This document shows, one piece after another, positions 23,193 through 25,063 of a stretch of 25,063 nucleotides of DNA. The DNA is from NIOZ-UU13 sp041862635 (GTDB taxonomy: Bacteria; Planctomycetota; Phycisphaerae; Sedimentisphaerales; Anaerobacaceae), in NCBI GenBank assembly GCA_041862635.1, contig JBGVTO010000289.1, forward strand, positions 1-25,063. Direction: 5' to 3'. The notes below the pieces were generated by a model. It made no database searches. It saw nothing but the letters and a program-made list of their open reading frames with translations, and was not told the DNA's origin. The position numbers and the translations under genes are program-made. The number at the start of each line of letters is the position of its first letter. Position 1 is the stretch's first letter.

Positions 23193-24182
23193 TTAACTCT
23201 GCGCAACAATCCTCATAATCAAATCAACAATACGTTTTCCGATTACCTCAACGCCAAAATTCTTAACCTGCGACTGTCCTTCCCGTCCCATTGTTTTTCT
23301 TAATCCGGGCTTTTCGATTAATTCTGTAATCTTTTCAATCCATTGCAAAGTATTTGCCGCGTGAAATCCTGTAACGCCGTGGCGAACATATTCAGCGTTC
23401 ACGCCTATCGGCGAAGTAATAACAGCCAAGCCCGCTGCGGCATATTGTAGAATCTTAAAGCCGCATTTGCCCCTTGTAAATCGATTGTCCGGCAACGGCG
23501 CAAGCCCTATGTCACTCGTAATCAAATCGTTCACCTGCGTTTGCTCGGACCAGGGATGCTTTTCGACCGACATATTTCGCAGGTCAAAAAATTCATCCGA
23601 TATTATCCTCAAAACAACATTGTTGAAGCGGGCGCCAATTTCTTCGAGTGCGGGTTTTATTTCGGCAAGATAAAGTAAGGTGCTTTTACTGCCTATCCAA
23701 ACAAGACGAATTTTATCATCACCTTCCGGCTTTTCGTCGGAAATATATTCTTTCGTGTTCAAACCCGTTGGCAGAACTTCCACCGTGCTGTTGAATTTAC
23801 GAGCGTGTTCAGCCAGATATGGATTGCCGGCTATAACCAAATCCGCCAGTTTAGTAGTTCTGCGAAAAGGTGCAAAATGTGAGAGACTATTACGTTGGGA
23901 TGCTTTAGGGCTGTACATTATCGCATCGTCAAAATCATAGATGATTTTCCTGCTGTATCGGCCTAACCAGAAAGCGTCAAAAATATTCAGTTTTTTTTTG
24001 TGCAGAAAGACACCGTCAAAATCTGCTGCTCTCTTAAAAAGTCTAAGACGTGCCAGCTCTCCTGGTGGGAATTTGGCAACCTCGCATTCTATACCATCAC
24101 GCCGCAGAGTCTTCAGGTGAATCTCTATGCGCTGTCTAAAACTCGGCCGACTTGGATTGTTTGTCAAAACAAGAAGCCTCAT
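23193..24182 (-). CDS. GT4-like glycosyltransferase
   Basis: This 329-residue enzyme starts MRLLVLTNNPSRPSFRQRIE. Its start lies 47 bases inside the 3' end of the upstream methyltransferase gene. IYDFDDAIMY, DLVIAGNPYLAEHA and VEVLPTGLNTKEY lie around the domain hinge. The donor half has IRLVWIGSKSTLLYL and GLAPLPDNRFTRGKCGFKILQYAAAG, where a Lys and Gly-Phe replace the usual E-x7-E start, as in several envelope-sugar transferases. It probably adds a sugar to LPS or a surface polysaccharide. It converges with the kinase gene, with 16 bases between the stops and no visible terminator. Confidence 0.87.
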   Translation of the reverse strand: MRLLVLTNNPSRPSFRQRIEIHLKTLRRDGIECEVAKFPPGELARLRLFKRAADFDGVFLHKKKLNIFDAFWLGRYSRKIIYDFDDAIMYSPKASQRNSLSHFAPFRRTTKLADLVIAGNPYLAEHARKFNSTVEVLPTGLNTKEYISDEKPEGDDKIRLVWIGSKSTLLYLAEIKPALEEIGARFNNVVLRIISDEFFDLRNMSVEKHPWSEQTQVNDLITSDIGLAPLPDNRFTRGKCGFKILQYAAAGLAVITSPIGVNAEYVRHGVTGFHAANTLQWIEKITELIEKPGLRKTMGREGQSQVKNFGVEVIGKRIVDLIMRIVAQS

Positions 24183-24816
24183 TACTTTTTTCCCCAGCTT
24201 TTTTAACTAATGGGCATAGCGTGAACACTATCTCAATTCCATGGCACGGGAATATATAGCACAGATGTTGTTCGTAAAACTCCATAACAAACCGATGACA
24301 ATTAATCAAAAGACCTAATGCCTTTTTGATCTGTCGTGAGAACCAGAAAGGAGACCGAAATACAAGTCGCTGTGATATGATATTTATTCTTATATCTGTA
24401 TAAAAATCAGGTACTTTTCTTTTCAGCTGATGCTCTGTTTCCACAAAATAATAAAAGGTATATAGGCCAAAAAACCTTTTATGTGTATAGTCCGAGTAAT
24501 AAAATGGATTGGAAAAATGAGGCACAAAAACATGTGCTTTGCCGTTTTTCTTGAGAACCCTGACTATCTCTCGCATTAAATCTTCAAAATTTTGTATATG
24601 TTCGAGCACACTTCTGCAATGAATCTCATCAACCGAATCATCCGGCAAAAAAGCCAGCCCATTTTCGATATCGGCAACTATGTCAACATTCGGCAGGTCC
24701 ACTTTATCAATAGTAATCCTGCCATATTTACTTTTCGGTCCACATCCCAATTCGATAATTAACGGGCCGCCCTCTCTGATTATTTTCTCTAAATCGATTT
24801 TGACAGATGGTTCCAT
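24136..24816 (-). CDS. SAM-dependent methyltransferase (type 11 family)
   Basis: This 226-residue class I methyltransferase carries the SAM-binding motif LIIELGCGPKSKYG near residue 20, an acidic DIVADIENGL strand, HCRSVLEHIQNFEDLMREIVRVL and the post-loop FVPHFSNPFYYSDYTHKRFF. No membrane segment is apparent. Its 3' end overlaps the glycosyltransferase start by 47 bases, so the two are probably cotranscribed. With glycosyltransferases on both sides it likely methylates a sugar or a polysaccharide end. The substrate is not known. The tail after residue 200 is charged and unconserved-looking. Confidence 0.88.
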   Translation of the reverse strand: MEPSVKIDLEKIIREGGPLIIELGCGPKSKYGRITIDKVDLPNVDIVADIENGLAFLPDDSVDEIHCRSVLEHIQNFEDLMREIVRVLKKNGKAHVFVPHFSNPFYYSDYTHKRFFGLYTFYYFVETEHQLKRKVPDFYTDIRINIISQRLVFRSPFWFSRQIKKALGLLINCHRFVMEFYEQHLCYIFPCHGIEIVFTLCPLVKKAGEKSNEASCFDKQSKSAEF

Positions 24817-24859
24817 CTTTGTTCACTGTCGAAAAAATATAAAATCCCGCCGGAATTAG

Positions 24860-25063
24860 CTACAAAATTTCCCCCCAAGAGGCATCATAAGTACCGGTTT
24901 CAACTAAATCGAGCATGTATTGTGCGATTCTTTCGCAGTTAAATTCAGCGTGTGCCTTTTCCATCCCAGCAATTGCAATCCTTTCCCGCTCGGCCTGGTG
25001 CTTCAGGTACCAATCGGCTAATTCGAAAAATTCATCAACTGTATCAAAATACTTTAAGTGCAC
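24860..25063 (-). CDS. C-terminal fragment of a glycosyltransferase (CgeB-like tail)
   Basis: The frame is open at the window edge and ends at 24860, so only 67 C-terminal residues are visible. FDTVDEFFELADWYLKH and RERIAIAGMEKAHAEFN match the helical end of the CgeB-like glycosyltransferase 1 family, where DE...YL..H.ER..IA..G is conserved. The first codon in the window (GTG) is internal, not a start. It is 43 bases upstream of the methyltransferase gene on the same strand, extending the minus-strand glycan cluster beyond the window. Confidence 0.7.
   Translation of the reverse strand: MHLKYFDTVDEFFELADWYLKHQAERERIAIAGMEKAHAEFNCERIAQYMLDLVETGTYDASWGEIL

Overview
The window reads as a chromosome segment of a Gram-negative bacterium of moderate GC. 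Lipid A genes (lpxD, lpxI), Kdo/heptose-type sugar kinases and a family-9 glycosyltransferase imply an outer membrane with LPS. The mix of an FG-GAP repeat protein, a DUF2339/DUF3999 pair, lpxI and a membrane-linked AmmeMemoRadiSam locus suggests an uncultured Planctomycetota (Phycisphaerae-like) lineage. That placement is inference from gene content only.

Left part (1-8955, minus strand). A tightly coupled operon runs right to left: radical SAM enzyme, a 60-residue Tat-signal microprotein, a membrane-anchored Memo+AMMECR1 fusion, and a 1336-residue protein. The last joins a spermidine-synthase-like membrane protein, an FMN-binding domain and a NapH/NosR-type polyferredoxin. Two junctions are ATGA overlaps and one is a 1-base gap, so the four genes look like one system, here interpreted as a membrane redox extension of the AmmeMemoRadiSam module. 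A promoter candidate lies at 8928-8955. Downstream is an exported propeller/alpha-alpha-toroid protein that runs off the left edge.

Middle (9071-18053, plus strand). A 45-residue ORF is translationally coupled to a GT4 glycosyltransferase. Then come a secreted 850-residue FG-GAP protein, the DUF2339-DUF3999 membrane pair and mnmA.

Right part (18091-25063). A GT9 heptosyltransferase-like enzyme, lpxD, lpxI and a tandem LPS-kinase protein lie on the plus strand. A glycosyltransferase, a methyltransferase and the tail of another glycosyltransferase converge on them from the minus strand. This is an envelope glycoconjugate region.

The most unusual feature is spread over the whole window: a family of short palindromic elements (26-62 bp) that begin CCCC and end GGGG or a close variant. 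Each is flanked by an exact 4-bp direct repeat fitting YTNR (CTCG, TTCA, CTCA, CTTA, TTGA, TTGA). Three lie in frame inside coding sequences, one meets a start codon, one sits at the lpxI stop codon and one is intergenic. Two 26-bp copies differ by paired compensatory changes. A separate 117-bp element with 17-bp perfect terminal inverted repeats and further hairpins fill the lpxD-lpxI gap. No tRNA, rRNA, CRISPR array or transposase gene was seen.
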